The notes under the pieces: generated by a model
Database searches by the model: none
What the model saw: the letters and a program-made list of their open reading frames with translations, nothing else
Told to the model about the DNA's origin: nothing
From: Narthecium ossifragum
Taxonomy: Eukaryota; Streptophyta; Magnoliopsida; Dioscoreales; Nartheciaceae
DNA: 64,000 nucleotides
Assembly: GCA_963920575.1 (NCBI GenBank)
Contig: OY986972.1
Location: forward strand, 12,536,010-12,600,009
Direction: 5' to 3'
Shown here: positions 1 to 12,040 of the stretch, one piece after another
How the letters are laid out: each line of letters opens with the position of its first letter
Numbering within the stretch: the stretch's first letter is position 1
Position numbers and translations under genes: made by a program

Positions 1-1306
1 TTTGCATTCCACCTTACATTGAGGACAATGTCAGTTTCAAGTGTGGGGGAGGAGATCTAGGAGATCTAGGTTGCATTTGCCATGAGTGAGAACCAGTTAA
101 GCTTGACATATTCATAACATGATTGAATGAGTAATTTTGCGACTTAGAATTAATTAGTTGAGTTATTTTCCTTGAGATGGTAGTGACTAAATTAGTAGAC
201 AAAAGCTGGTGAGATTTTGAGCCTTTAGACTGACACATTCCTATCAGTCTCACTATTTTCTTTCATGAGAGATATTCTTCCATGTATTTGTTTCTCTAGA
301 ACTGCTTTGATTCTATTCGAGGTCACATTGACACATGCAGACATGAACATGATTAAGGCCATCTTTGCTATAAGTTACATAAGCCAAATAGCCTACCTTG
401 TGATTAAATTTTCCTTTTGCTAAACACCTTTGAGCTTTATTGATTTCTTTGTTAACCCACATTACAAGCTTTAAACCTGAAAAATAATGCCGTTAACCAA
501 GCCATAAAACTAGTGGAGCATTGATCATCATTACGACATGTATGGGTGCAAAAGTTCAAGTGTGGGGGTGTTTGGAAGAGTGGTATGGTTATGATTGGTG
601 AAGTGGAGTATATTTTCTTACTCAATTCATGAGTATGTTGTTTCTGAAAAAAAAAAGAAAAAAAAAACAAGAAGAAGAATTGTGTTTTTGTATGAGTTCT
701 GCAAAAGTTGAAAGTTTTTGCAAAAGATTGTTCCCTATTTCAGTTAAAAAGTATTCCTTTGAGCGATCTCTTTGCCAATGTGGTAATGTTATATGGTTTG
801 AGTAATTTAAAGCCAAATTGAAGAAGTTGCTGAATGGAGTGATTGGTTGTACATGTATTATTGATGCATTTCTGCTCCATTAGTTCCATTGGCTTTTGAG
901 CTACAATACCAAATATTTCCCACCTTAATCCAGGACCCCATTACAACCTTTTGAAGTCCTTATGATTTGTGTATGCATGTGATTCTAGTGGTGGAGAATG
1001 AGAAGATATGCAAGCTTATGGTAGATCATTTTCATTGGAATGAATTTGAGTGAAATACATACCCTTCAAACACATGAGAGTTGAGTATTAATTTCCGTGA
1101 GGGTCTACTTGTTTAGTATGCTTCATCTTCAAGTGGAAATGCTTATTGATTGATTTTTAAGTTGTCTAAAAATGTTTGTTCATGATATGTTATGAGTTGT
1201 GAAGAGCTTGATTGTTCTTTGTTGATGGCGTTGCAACCTTGATATCTTGAGTAGAGTGAATTTTAGTTTTGCCCGAGGACGAGCAAAAGCTAAGTGTAGA
1301 GGAATT
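1..1306 (+). mobile_element. 3' internal region of a Tat-lineage Ty3/gypsy element (partial)
   Basis: No domain-bearing reading frame is present. The stretch carries the 'AAGTGTGGGGG' purine motif twice (about 39-50 and 559-569), and near 1271-1306 the text 'gcccgaggacgagcaaaag' followed by 'taagtgtagagga'. These phrases are typical of the non-coding segment between pol and the 3' LTR in Tat/Athila-lineage gypsy elements. The element enters from outside the left edge, so pol and the 5' LTR are not visible. Lineage rests on these motifs and the LTR ends, not on a protein domain. Confidence 0.7.
1291..1306 (+). promoter_or_regulatory. Polypurine tract of the Tat-like element
   Basis: A purine-rich stretch (taagtgtagaggaattt) lies directly against the LTR start TGATG at 1307. 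It would prime plus-strand DNA synthesis. It resembles the AAGTGTGGGGG-type tracts further upstream but has lost some purines. Confidence 0.6.
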
Positions 1307-1640
1307 TGATGTTGATGCATAATGTTATATTTTTACCCCTTAATACTTAGTCTTATGTGCTTATTTAGTTCCTAAATACACTCATTATTCTTATATTTTG
1401 ATTTAGGATGCAATTGAAGTCCTTAAGTCGAAAAGAAGCTGAAAAGAGTGCATGGATCATCTTTATAGATTAATCTGTACCTGCTCATGAAGAACTAGAT
1501 GATGTGCCATATATGGTTGGAAAGCTCTTGAAGTCTAGATTCTGGAGAATTTTACAGTTCGTGATTCCGAGTTTCCTAGAGGAAGTTACGGCAATTTCAG
1601 TACCAATGACGCAGTCTGGATGGCAGAACAGTAATACGCT

Positions 1641-1871
1641 GGAACGTCCGATCGATCCGACACCCAAGGTCCGATCGATCGGACTATGCAGAAACGTGAC
1701 AGAACATATATTTTTTGGCTGAACATGGTCCGATCGATCCCTACATCCATCCTATGGGGTCTGATCGATCGGACACCTAAAGTTCGATCGATCGGACTCG
1801 GAAATAGCCAGAGAAGGTGGATTTTTACGCATCCGATCGATCCAGCACCCATAGTCCGATCGATCGGACTT
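1641..1871 (+). repeat. GATCGATC palindrome array in the Tat LTR (U3)
   Basis: At least seven copies of a TCCGATCGATCSGAC-like palindrome are spaced 20-70 bp apart (about 1648, 1672, 1731, 1762, 1785, 1834, 1858). The array sits just upstream of the TATA box at 1928, so in this family it would be in U3. The core matches arrays in the other LTR families of the window. Confidence 0.85.
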
Positions 1872-1927
1872 TCCCAGTGAATTAAATCAACGATTGTGAT
1901 CTAATCCGAGGGTGGATACACTTGAGG

Positions 1928-1938
1928 CTATAAATAGG
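1928..1938 (+). promoter_or_regulatory. TATA box of the Tat LTR
   Basis: 'ctataaatagg' is a strong plant TATA box followed by a CT-rich stretch. It is the likely start of the R region. Confidence 0.65.
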
Positions 1939-2038
1939 ACTCTTTCTAGGGTTTGAGGGGGGATTCTTGGATACTTTTGGCTGCTCTTTCTATTCCTTTA
2001 TATTTTCCTAGGTTTTCTCTTGTTTTATGAAATCTTTT

Positions 2039-2915
2039 TGATACGATGCACCTTTTCTAGGGCTTTCGTATTTGATCTATTGCCTTGTCTCAAATCCTCT
2101 TTAGCCAAATCTATGGCTAGGTCGAGAGATACCTTTAGGGTTTTAGGAGAAGGACCCTAGGTATTTTACGAGGAAGGCGAAGACTAGAGGAGGAGACGAA
2201 TGAGAAGAGGGATACCTTGCAGCTCCTCTAGGGTTGGCTGGCTTCTCTTGGAGATCTAAGCCTTGGAGAACGTGGTGGAGGGAAGCACGGCAGCCAAGGA
2301 GACGCCGGGGACTTGGGGTTGGACGGTGGAGGTGGTTGGTAGCGGCGGTGATGATGGTGGCGAAGGAGTGGACGGCAGCGGAGAAGGAGACCGGTGATGG
2401 AGGAGGACCGGCTGTAGAGAGAGATGAAGGAGACTGGTGGATTATGAGGAAACTAAGTTACAGCTACTCCTATATTACTTCTACTCCTAGGATTTATCTC
2501 TACTAAATAATAACTCTCATAAATTCGTCCATGCATAATTACTATGGAGGTCCTTTTATAGAGGCCTCAAGAGAGTTCTACTACAACCTGAATACTACCT
2601 TGCTTTAATCAGCAAGTAACCAGACTTTCCTAATAAGACTCAATCTTATCTCAACTTCCTAATAACAAGGACTCATAATAGGAACTGATTTAAGCAAACC
2701 ATAAACTGAACTCAATCTAGGAAACTGACTCAATCAAGATAACTACTAATTAGGAAATCAACTAAGTAAGCAAACCAGCTAGGGAATAAGAATCCTTTTG
2801 GCTGGTTGGCTTAGGACGCCCAAAGGGACCTGGTTGCAGCCAGCTCCTTGGCGTGGGCCCACCCAAGCAAGGACGTGGGTCCCTTCTTGGATTGGCTCAG
2901 TTCGTCCTCGTATCA
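2039..2915 (-). mobile_element. Solo LTR, 877 bp, TSD CTTTT
   Basis: The segment starts TGATACGATG and ends CCTCGTATCA, giving an 8-bp terminal inverted repeat TGATACGA/TCGTATCA. The 5-bp duplications CTTTT (2034-2038 and 2916-2920) match perfectly. It is closely similar to the two LTRs of the non-autonomous element at 47681-51533, whose primer-binding site places that family on the minus strand. No internal sequence remains, so this is a solo LTR left by recombination. Confidence 0.92.
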
Positions 2916-3708
2916 CTTTTGGAGGATTGTTCTCAATGGCCCTGCGTGGCTAAATCTTGATCTTTGGTCGAGGAGACTGAAACCTCGGAATCAATGAAAC
3001 TGTGAGATCTAATCTATTCTTATTGTTCAGTTTATACATGAGTATTGGATGTTCTTCTGAGATTAAATCTTCATGATTGTCTTGTTTAATTACTAGGAGC
3101 GCTACTAGTTTATTATTCATTGCGATCTCTTGCTAGGTTGGATATCAAATCCGGAATTGTTTGATCCCCCTAATCTGCGAAGCAACTAGGGTTTAATAAT
3201 CTACTGCGTTTCAGAGATTGTTAGGTCTTAGGAAGAATATTCGACTATATTAAATGCAACCGCTTGTGCTTGTGTTGTTTAGCTTTATCGATCTCCCTAT
3301 TCTTAACGCTGCTACTAGATTAAATCTACAGCGCTTGTCTTAGGTTGTTTAGTAGTTAGGGTTGATTAGATCGCTTGTTTCTAATTAACTATGATTGAGG
3401 AGAGATTCGAATTTAATTCGAACGGTGAATTCATGGTATGAATTGATTGATACTTGCATCTATGATCAGTTGTTGGATTCCGATGGTGGATGTTGACTCA
3501 GACCAAGATTTGTTATCTTGATTTAACTTGTTTCTTCGCTTTAGATTATTTCTTTATTATTTTCCTCACGTTTAAAAACCCCCCTATCTTTGTTCACTTA
3601 GCACAAAACTAGGCTAAACACTCTTCGTGGGATCGACTCGTACTCGCACTACTACATTTATTTTGAAGAGTACTGGATTTATTTTTGAGTGCCCGCGACA
3701 GCACATCA

Positions 3709-6700
3709 GTTTCACACCCGCATAGTGCACACACAGCCTTGATTGATGTACATGATTGAATAGATCCAGTAGGAGCGTTCGTGATCGTCAGATCCGAACG
3801 AGATCGCAACGAGATCGCCATTTAGAGCCAAATTGGATTCAGTCTGATCAGTTGGCTCGTCTGAACCGGCTAAGCCACTTAAGTGGCTTATTCCTCTTCT
3901 CTCTCTCTTTCTTTTCCTTTTTCTTCTCTTTTCCCTCTCTCTTCACCTACCTTCCCCGTGCCCTACCCCCTCCTCCTTCCTTCCCTTCTCTCTCCCGCGG
4001 CAACACTCCTTCCTTCCCCGGCAACCTGGATGCGGCGGCGAGGAGCTTCTCCTTCCTTCCCCGGCGACCTGGATGCGACGGCGAGGAGCTTCTCTTTCCT
4101 TCCCTTTCTCTCTCCCGCGGCAGCCTCTCTTCCTACTCCGGTGACGACTGCGGTTGTGGGAGGACTCCGGCGGCTCTCCGACGAGCTGGAGACGGCGACG
4201 ACGACATAGGACGGCGGATCACGGAAGATTAGCAAGGATTGAAGCTTGGATTAGCGTTTAAGGTAGGGTTTCTACCAAAATCTTTTGTTAAGCTAGATCT
4301 AGGGTTTGGGTTTGTTTGCTTGTTGATTTCTTTGTGTTAGATTGTTCCTGTTAGCATGCTTAACATCTGATCTAGCTTCCATGCGGTTTTTAGTTGGATT
4401 TAAACCGGATTTGCACATGTTTTTCACGGATTTTCGTCGATGCTCTGTTCTTTGATGAACAGTCGAGTTCATGCTCGATTTCTGAGCTGTGTGAGCATGA
4501 TCTCATGTAACTTTCAAGATGAAAGTTGCAGATCATCAAATCTACTTTCAATTGCCGCTGCTTTCGTGATTTTTGGATTTATATATGATTTTTGGTGAAT
4601 TGTTTTCTAAGCTGTTGCAGAACTGAAATTAAGAAAATGATTAGTAAATTATGTGAAAATTAGACATCAATCAGATCCAATACTTGGCTTGCATGTCCCT
4701 AATATGCTGAGATACATCTACCCAAGTTTAATTTGAAGTTTGATGTCGTTTGGACTTCGAATTGAAAAGATTTTACCGCCTCTAACTAGGGTTTACTGTA
4801 GCAATCCGGGATTTAGCCTTTTAGTGGATTTTTGATGTTTTACCCTGTTTAATCCTTCGAGATACATTCAGTTGGTATTCCTAGCATTGGTTAGGACTAT
4901 CATGATTAGTTGGTTGGAATTAGACGACTAATTGCATGGTTTATCAGCTTATTTTCTTAGTTGCTAACTTTCCCTTAATTAGCCTTTACATTTTGAATCC
5001 TACATGCTTAATTCACCTAATACCCTTAATTGTTGTTCTTAGTAACATCTAGGATTTACAAGCTAGATTTGATAGGTTTTGGGTGTTTGAACCCTCAATA
5101 TCGGGGAAGCCGATGGCTGATAGCTTGGCTGAGGTCTAGATCAGGCTTAGTTTCCATCTTCTGTAGAAATTGACTGGGTTTTGGGTTCTTTGAATGGTTA
5201 GTGTCTATGTATATGCCGATGAGAACCCATGGACTGGGAAGTATGCATATGATGCTTGCTTAACTCCTTGTTTTTACATGGATTCCTGCCGTTTTGATTC
5301 GCTGGCTTTACTCGGTTCGGTTTGCGGATTTCTACGTCCGATTTGTTGATTGTGTTGTTGTCCCCGTACTTAATGCTATTATTACTCTTTAGTGCCATCT
5401 GCCTTCCTCTATTTAATTCTTGTGATTTCATGTTGGCATTAGCTTAAAAGCTTGGTTAAATGCCATTTGTTCCCTATTTAATTGTTATGACTTCATGTTA
5501 ATCATTTTGATTACGTACTCTTATATGATGCTTAATCCTAGGGCCGGTTGTGTGCCCGTTTTATTTATTTGTGGGTTAACCAAGGAAGTGATGCCCTTTG
5601 GATGTTTAGATAATTTAATTGGGCCGAGGGTGTGCCTAGTTAATGTGTTTTCTAACTGTTGTGTATTGTTTGGGCGGGGTTGTATCCCGTTGTAGAAATT
5701 GCGAGTGACGGCTGTGGACGTCGTTGTAATGCTGAATTTTGATCTATTGGGTGTTTGTTATAGTTGCTTTGCTAGATAGATCTTTACTACTTTAGACCCC
5801 TTACTATGTTTATCCTTTGGCTAGCTGTAGGCTACGCCTAGCCCTGTATGTTATGATGTCATACTGTTGCATGCTTATATGTCTGTATCTCTGTGCTGAG
5901 CATTGCATGCATCTTTATTGCATTAGAAGCATTAAGGCTAGGTAGTAGGCGATGGATTCGATCGCCGATCTAGAGTTCTCAGGTAGCCCGGATCTAGCCC
6001 TAGAACCGGGGTTTGGTTAGTCGAGGATTAGGACATGATTGTCATCAATGATTATGTTTGATATCATTCGAGGATTATTAGGTAGTCGGACTTGAATATT
6101 CTATTGTTATTGAGGAATAGAGGTCGTATTGTCTGTTTGTCCCAAGGTCCTAAGTGTGGATGTCGATGTCCATGACGTATGTCCCTGTACAAGGGGTGGT
6201 GTACGGTGAGAGCTCTAGCGGTGAGTGCAGTGGCGATGCACCGACCCTGGGTCCGGGCTCGTGTTGGTTGTCCTCCTTGTTTCGTCGCTTGGGTGAGGGT
6301 GACCCTATATAGGGGCCCATTCGGGATCGACGAGGTGTGATGCTTCCAGTGGCACTTTAGACTTGGGATGAAGGACAATACTGTTGTGGTTTCCCCTTCC
6401 TTAAGTGTGACGTAGACTAGAACCTTACTGGCCATTGTTGCTCACCCTACCTGGGCTGCATCAGCGATGCAGGTTAATGCAGTTCCTTCTTTCAGGTGTT
6501 CTTCTAGAAATGGCGCTATATTCCGATGTGATCGAGGACTTGGAGCTTCGAGGAGTTCTTCTACAGTTAATTTACAGTTTTAATCAATAATCTATAAATT
6601 GATGTATAATCTGATGTATCCAAGAACAGAATTGTATTATTATTAATTCAATTGTAATTCAAAGATGTTGCAATATTCTTTAATGTAATGATGTTGAAGT

Positions 6701-6893
6701 TGTAAAATTATGAAATGTACAGGTTCCTTGTGCTATAAATTACAAAGGAGATTCTGCGAATTTTTTTATGAACTTGAGGACTAAATTGTTTAAATTCATA
6801 ATAGTTATATATTTGTGCGTCTATTGATGATGTAAATAGGTTTAGGTAGCTCACGCCTCGATCTGGATGGGTTTTCTGGGTCGGGGCGTGACA
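3709..6893 (+). mobile_element. LTR body A of a Tekay/Del-like gypsy element (5' truncated)
   Basis: The stretch begins inside an LTR at 'gtttcacacccgcatagtg', where the Tat element interrupts it, and ends 'gggtcggggcgtgaca', the usual terminus of this LTR family. Landmarks shared with the other LTRs are the CT-rich leader (3895-4130), the 'ttcaagatgaaagttg' motif near 4517 and the 'ggctgcatcagcgatgcagg' segment near 6453. The reading frames in the CT-rich part are low complexity and not genes. No PBS or gag-pol is attached. Confidence 0.75.
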
Positions 6894-7046
6894 TGCTCCC
6901 TGCATGTCGGTTTCACACCCGCATTGCACGCACTACCTTTGATTGATGTATGTGATTGATTAAAACCTTAAGGGCGATTCCGATCGGAAGATCGGAGCTC
7001 GATCGGGATAGATCGAAATGGAAGGTTGTGATCAATTCCAACTTTC

Positions 7047-7055
7047 TATTTAAAC
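7047..7055 (+). promoter_or_regulatory. TATA-like box of LTR B
   Basis: 'tatttaaac' lies immediately before a long CT-rich tract, the same arrangement as in the LTRs of element 1 (there in minus orientation). Confidence 0.45.
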
Positions 7056-7751
7056 CCCTCTCCTCTCTCTTCTCTTTCTTTTCTCTTCTCTCCTCTGTCT
7101 CTCTCTCCTCGTGGACTGCCGGCTGGAGCTTTGGGCTGCGGCTTTTCGGCATGGATCCGCGGCGATCAGAGTTCGGGATCTCGTAGATTGCCTGCTTGTT
7201 GCTACGGGTAGGTGTTTCGACCCAATTCCTATGAGTTGGAAAGCCTAGGATTGCCTTTTTATGATTTGTGGTTGTTGTGTGTATTACAATGCTTTGATTT
7301 TTGGTATTCTTGTACCTTAGCATGTTTAGAAGCTAGCTGTGTTTTCATTTCTGTATTCTTTAGGACGAATTCCATATTTTTGTCGGTTTTTCGACGAGGT
7401 CAGACTTAGATATGATATTTCATGATCTGACTTTGATTTTTATTATATGAATGAATTCTCCACCATCAAATAGACCTTCCTGCAAAGTTTCAATGGATTC
7501 CATCGCTATTTGATAGATCAAATCCAACAAATTCAATTTTTCGTCGGTTTCGTCGGCTTCATCGGCTTCCGGGCCATTTGATTTAATTCGGAGGATTTGA
7601 TCACCCAAAGTTAGATTTCTTAGTGTCATTAGATTCCCCACATCCAATTGCACATGCCTGCCAAGTTTGGTTTGATTTCGATACGTTTTAATCGGTTAAA
7701 TCCAAGAAATTGGATCTCATGCACTATTCACTCTTCTCTGCCGATTATGAA

Positions 7752-8112
7752 GGATCGATCATTTGGATAAAATGATCGATCACTTATGTTGGAGTGTTCT
7801 GTCTCGTTTGAGGATGATCGATCTTCCTTGTAAGAAAAGATTGATCATTTATCGTGACAGAGGATGTGTTTGAGGAAGATTGATCTTCTGGTGCCAGAAG
7901 ATCGATCCTTCTTCCCCAGACAGAACACCATCTTAAGGAAGATCGATCTTCTTGTGAAAGAAGATCGATCACAAGAAGATCGATCTCTCCTTCCCAGGCA
8001 GGGAACACTCTTAAGGAGGATCGATCTTCCTTCGAACGGATGATCGATCACCTCTCCTTGACAGCGATCACCTATGTAAATGATCGATCATCTTGGGTAA
8101 GATGATCTATCC
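7752..8112 (+). repeat. GATCGATC palindrome array in LTR B
   Basis: About ten copies of palindromes with a GATCGATC core and AAG/CTT arms (such as gaagatcgatcttc) or TGATCGATCA arms are spread over 360 bp. In this LTR they lie about 700-1060 bp downstream of the TATA-like box, so they would be in the transcribed leader, not in U3. Confidence 0.85.
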
Positions 8113-9217
8113 TTTATATGCTGATTTGTATAATTGATCCAAATTTAATGTTTTCAGTTTCTTTTCAACCTGGATTTCTCGTGTGGCTTTCCCGATGATA
8201 GATAAGGATTATTTTAATATTTTAATCGGGATTTTGACGGGTTTATCCCCGGATAACGCCGTAAGTTGTATTTTGAATCGGTTTACCGATTTCTATCATT
8301 TTTCAACCAGTTTCTCGATAAGCATGCTATATCTATATATATGTGTATATATATGTAGTTTGTGAATGATTTATCGCTTTATGGGTAACTGGGGGAGTGA
8401 CGACCCCCGGGAATGTTTAGTATAAATGGGCCGGAGGTGTGCCCTGCATGATTAGAATAGTTTTACTGCTTTGATTAATCGCCCCACTGATTGCCGGCGT
8501 TCGCCGGGGGCATAACCCGTTGTACTGGTAGATATATATATCTTGTATGTGTGTCTTGTTGGCTTGGCCGGGGTTGTATCCCCTTGTAGCAATTTCGGTT
8601 CACGGCTGTGGATGCCGTTGTAATGCCGAAATTGGCTTTGTTATTGTTGCTTGGCCGTTGGCCAGTTACCTGTGGGGTAACTGTGGAACCTTAGTCTGTC
8701 AGGTGCCGGAGAGCACTGAAGACTATTATATATATGTGTATAAGCTTTGCTCTAATCGTTGTATTGTTAGTATAGCTTATCGGTATTTGAGACCCTTGCT
8801 ATGCTCACCCCTTTGGCTAGCTATAGGCTATGCGTAGCCCTGTATAATTGATGTCATGTTGTTGCATGCTTATATATCTTTATCTGTGCCTGAGCATTGC
8901 ATGCATTTTGTCTGCATTAGAGCATAAGGTTAGGGTGCGGCGGGTAAATAGGGTCTTCGCCGATCCGAGGCTGTCGGGTAGCTCGGATCTAGCTCTAGGA
9001 CCGTGGCTGGGTAGCAAGGATTAGGGCGTGATTGTTATACCAAATCTCTATATCCTCAAGGATGAGTCTAATTGGCTACTATCTATTGTTTGAGGTGTAG
9101 AGGTCGCCTAGAGTTCTCATCTCATGCTTAGTATCCGTGTTAAGGGAAGTTAAGTGCTGCCCTGGGTCCTAGCCCTTTGTTGTTCAGCGATGGACGCTTG
9201 GTGGTTGAAACGGACGG

Positions 9218-12040
9218 CTTGTGAGGACCCGTTCCTCCAACCTGGTCTGATCGCATTGGGTCGAGGGTCTGGTTTTGTGGTCTGGCTCTGTTGGCCTTGG
9301 TTTGCGATCGGTTGATCGCATCGCTGCTTTTGGACACCAGGGGTAATTTGGTAAAATTACGCCCTAGTGGTCGGTTTCACACCTGCGTAGTGCACACACA
9401 TCCTTGATTGTAGGAGTGTTCTTGATCGTCAGATCCAGACGAGACTGCGACGATATCGCAATTTGGAGTCAAATCGGATTCAGTCCGATCAGTTGGCTCG
9501 TCTAAACCGGTAGCCCTCTTCTCTCTCTCTCCCTCTTTCTTTATTTTCCTTTTTCTTTTCTTTTTTCTTCTCTTTTCCTCTTCCTTCCCCTGCCTTTCCC
9601 GTGCCCGATCCCTCTTCTCCTCCCTCCCTTTTCTCTCTCCCACGGCAGCCCCTCTCCCTTCCCCGGCGACTTGGAGGCGGCGGCGAGGGCCCCTCCTCCT
9701 TCTCCTTCCTTCCCTTTCTGTCTCCCGCGGCAGCCCCTCTTCCTTCTCCGACAACGGCCGCGGTTGTGGGAGGACTCCAGCGAGTTGGAGACGGCAACGG
9801 TGACGGAGGACGGCGGATAACGGCAGATTAGCAAGGATTGAAGACTTGGATTTGCGTTTTAAGGTAGGGTTTCTACCTTATCTTTGGGTAAAGCTAGATC
9901 TTGGGTTTGGTTTGATTGTTTGTTGATTTCTTTGTGCTAATTAGTTCCTTAGAGCATGCCTAGTAACTAATTGAAGCTTTATGCGATTTAATTTGGGTTT
10001 TATCCTGATTTTAGTAAGTTTTTCCTGGATTTTCGTCGATGCTCTGTTCTTCGATGAACAGTCCAGTTAAAGCTCGATTTCTGAGCTGTTTGAGCATGAT
10101 CTCGTGTAACTTTCAAGATGAAAGTTGTAGATCATCGAATCTACTTTCAATTTCCGCTGATTTCATAATTGTCAGATTTTCCTATGATTTATTATGAATT
10201 GTTCCCTGATCTGTGACGAAACTGAATCTTTGATAAAGTTTGGGTGTTTGGCCAAATTCTGGGTTTTATCTTGGTTTCTTTGCTTGATCGTTTCGCGGTA
10301 GATTGATAAGAATTCTAGGTAACATGTATGGTAATCCTAGTAGGATTTGGATGGATCTGTGCATGCTTAGTTCAATGTGTTTTCTCCTTTATGCAAATTG
10401 ACATATTCTATGTGATAAATACTAGTATGCTAGTAGGCGGTCTTAAAATGGATTTCCTGTGAATTCAACGTGGATTCCTCGAGAGAATAGGTTTGGGTTT
10501 TCTATTTACGAAAATGTTATCTTTGATGAATTTCATCGATTCCTCCTATCAATGTTATGTTAGCATTTTTCTTAGCATGTTATCTATATGTATATATATA
10601 CATATGTAGGCCCTATGTGTGGCCCATCCCTATGTGAGGCTTGTGCATGTTTAGTTAATGTGTAGTATAACCGTTGTGTGTTCGGTGGCCGGGGTTGTAT
10701 CCCAGTTGTAGGAGTTTTTGGAGACGGCTGTTTAATTCGTCGTAATGCTGAAATTTCGATTGAATGTGTTGTTGCTTGTTTACGGCCCATGGGCGCCGTT
10801 ATAATATTGTATTCTTGTAGTTTAGACCTTTATCTGCTTTATGCATGTTTACCCCTTGGCGAGCTGTAGGCTATACCTAGACCTGTATATTGCTTGACAT
10901 ATTGTTGCATGTATGAATTCCTCTTGATGTGTGTGTGAGCATTGCTAGCATTTGCTTGCATTAGAAGCATTCAGGCTAGGTGGTAGGCGATGGATTCGAT
11001 CGTCGATCCCGGGTTCTCGGGTAGCTAGGATCTAGCTCTAGGACCGGGGTTCGGGTAGTCGAGGATTAGGACGTGATTGTCATCAATGATTATGTTTGAT
11101 ATCATTCGAGGATTACTAGGTAATCGGACTGGAATATTATATTATTTGAGGTTTAGAGGTCGTGTTGTTTCTCCAAGGCCAAGTGCTAAGGATGGATGTT
11201 GATGCGTTCCTGATATAGATCCCAAAGCATGGGAATCCTGCTTGGGTAAGGGTGATCCTGCATGTTACTATTCCATGGCCTCCTGGTAACATGTTCAGGA
11301 GAGAGGTTTCATGACAGGAGCCCTTGGGACATAGATAGGGTTATGGGACCCTTGGCATTCCTTAGACTTATATGGAGACACAACACAGTTGTTGTTTTCC
11401 TCCCTTCAGTGTGCGGTAGAATAGCGTAGAACCCTACTGAGCTTTGTTGCTCACTCCTACCTGGGCTGCATCGGCGATGCAGATCGATGCAGTCATTTCC
11501 TTTCAGGTGATCTTTTTGGCGTTGGCGCACTATTCTCGGGGTGATCGCGAACTTGGAGTTTCGAGGAGTACTTGACGATCCTGGAGTTTCCCCTTTTGTT
11601 AATAGTTGTACATTTGCAATTGTATTAAATGTATAATTTCCCTCTTCGAGGATTTGATCATCTGTATTAAATGTACTTGACGATCTTTTAGGCAGGCGTC
11701 GGCTCTTCCTCGGTGGTTCCAGCTGGATCAGGTATTGCCGGCGCGTCGACTTTCGAAGGCGTTTGAGGTCTCAGAGGGACAAATGCATATTTTGACAGCT
11801 TTTGTTTAAAGTTATCTTTTGAGGATGATGTATTTAACGTTGAATATATGAAATCTTGTTCAACCTTATAATTGAGTTTTATTCCGCAATGTAATGTTTA
11901 GTTTTACCATTATGCCCTTGAAAGTCTATAAGTTCAAATTATATCCGCTTTGTGTATTGTCTCCCCGTATCGGATGTAACTAGTGTAGGTTTCCCCTCAC
12001 GTCTCGGTACGGATGAGTTTTCTGGTTAGGGGGTGTGACA
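9218..12040 (+). mobile_element. LTR body C of a Tekay/Del-like gypsy element
   Basis: It begins TGTGAGGACCCG and ends GGGGGTGTGACA, both ends being those expected for the family. The order of landmarks follows LTR A: CT-rich leader near 9510-9760, 'ttcaagatgaaagttgtaga' near 10112, 'ggctgcatcggcgatgcag' near 11465. The flanks are CGGCT on the left and TGGCG on the right, so there is no clean TSD. The right flank is truncated pol of element 3, and the junction is probably rearranged. The length of 2.8 kb exceeds the roughly 2.3-2.4 kb of its relatives. Confidence 0.75.

Larger units (their letters stand above)
1307..3708 (+). mobile_element. 3' LTR of a Tat-lineage gypsy element
   Basis: The LTR opens with TGATG after the polypurine tract and closes with CATCA after 'tttttgagtgcccgcgaca', a phrase common at the 3' end of Tat LTRs. 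The terminal five bases form an inverted repeat. A TATA box lies at 1928-1938, preceded by an array of GATCGATC palindromes. An 877-bp solo LTR of another family is inserted at 2039-2915, so the original LTR was about 1.52 kb. The flank at 3709 starts GTTTC, inside another LTR, so this element is itself nested. Confidence 0.8.
6907..9217 (+). mobile_element. LTR body B of a Tekay/Del-like gypsy element (truncated both ends)
   Basis: It starts at 'gtcggtttcacacccgc', 13 bp after LTR A ends, at nearly the same internal point where the visible part of LTR A starts. It has a TATA-like box (7047-7055), a CT-rich leader, a large GATCGATC array (7752-8112), and runs to 9217 where LTR C begins. The terminal TGTGACA is missing. 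Confidence 0.7.

Noticed and set aside
3756..4235. Overlapping Ser/Pro/Leu-rich and Arg-rich frames
   Set aside because: They arise from the CT-rich LTR leader; the same happens at 9377-9834, 18712-19046 and 24191-24698.
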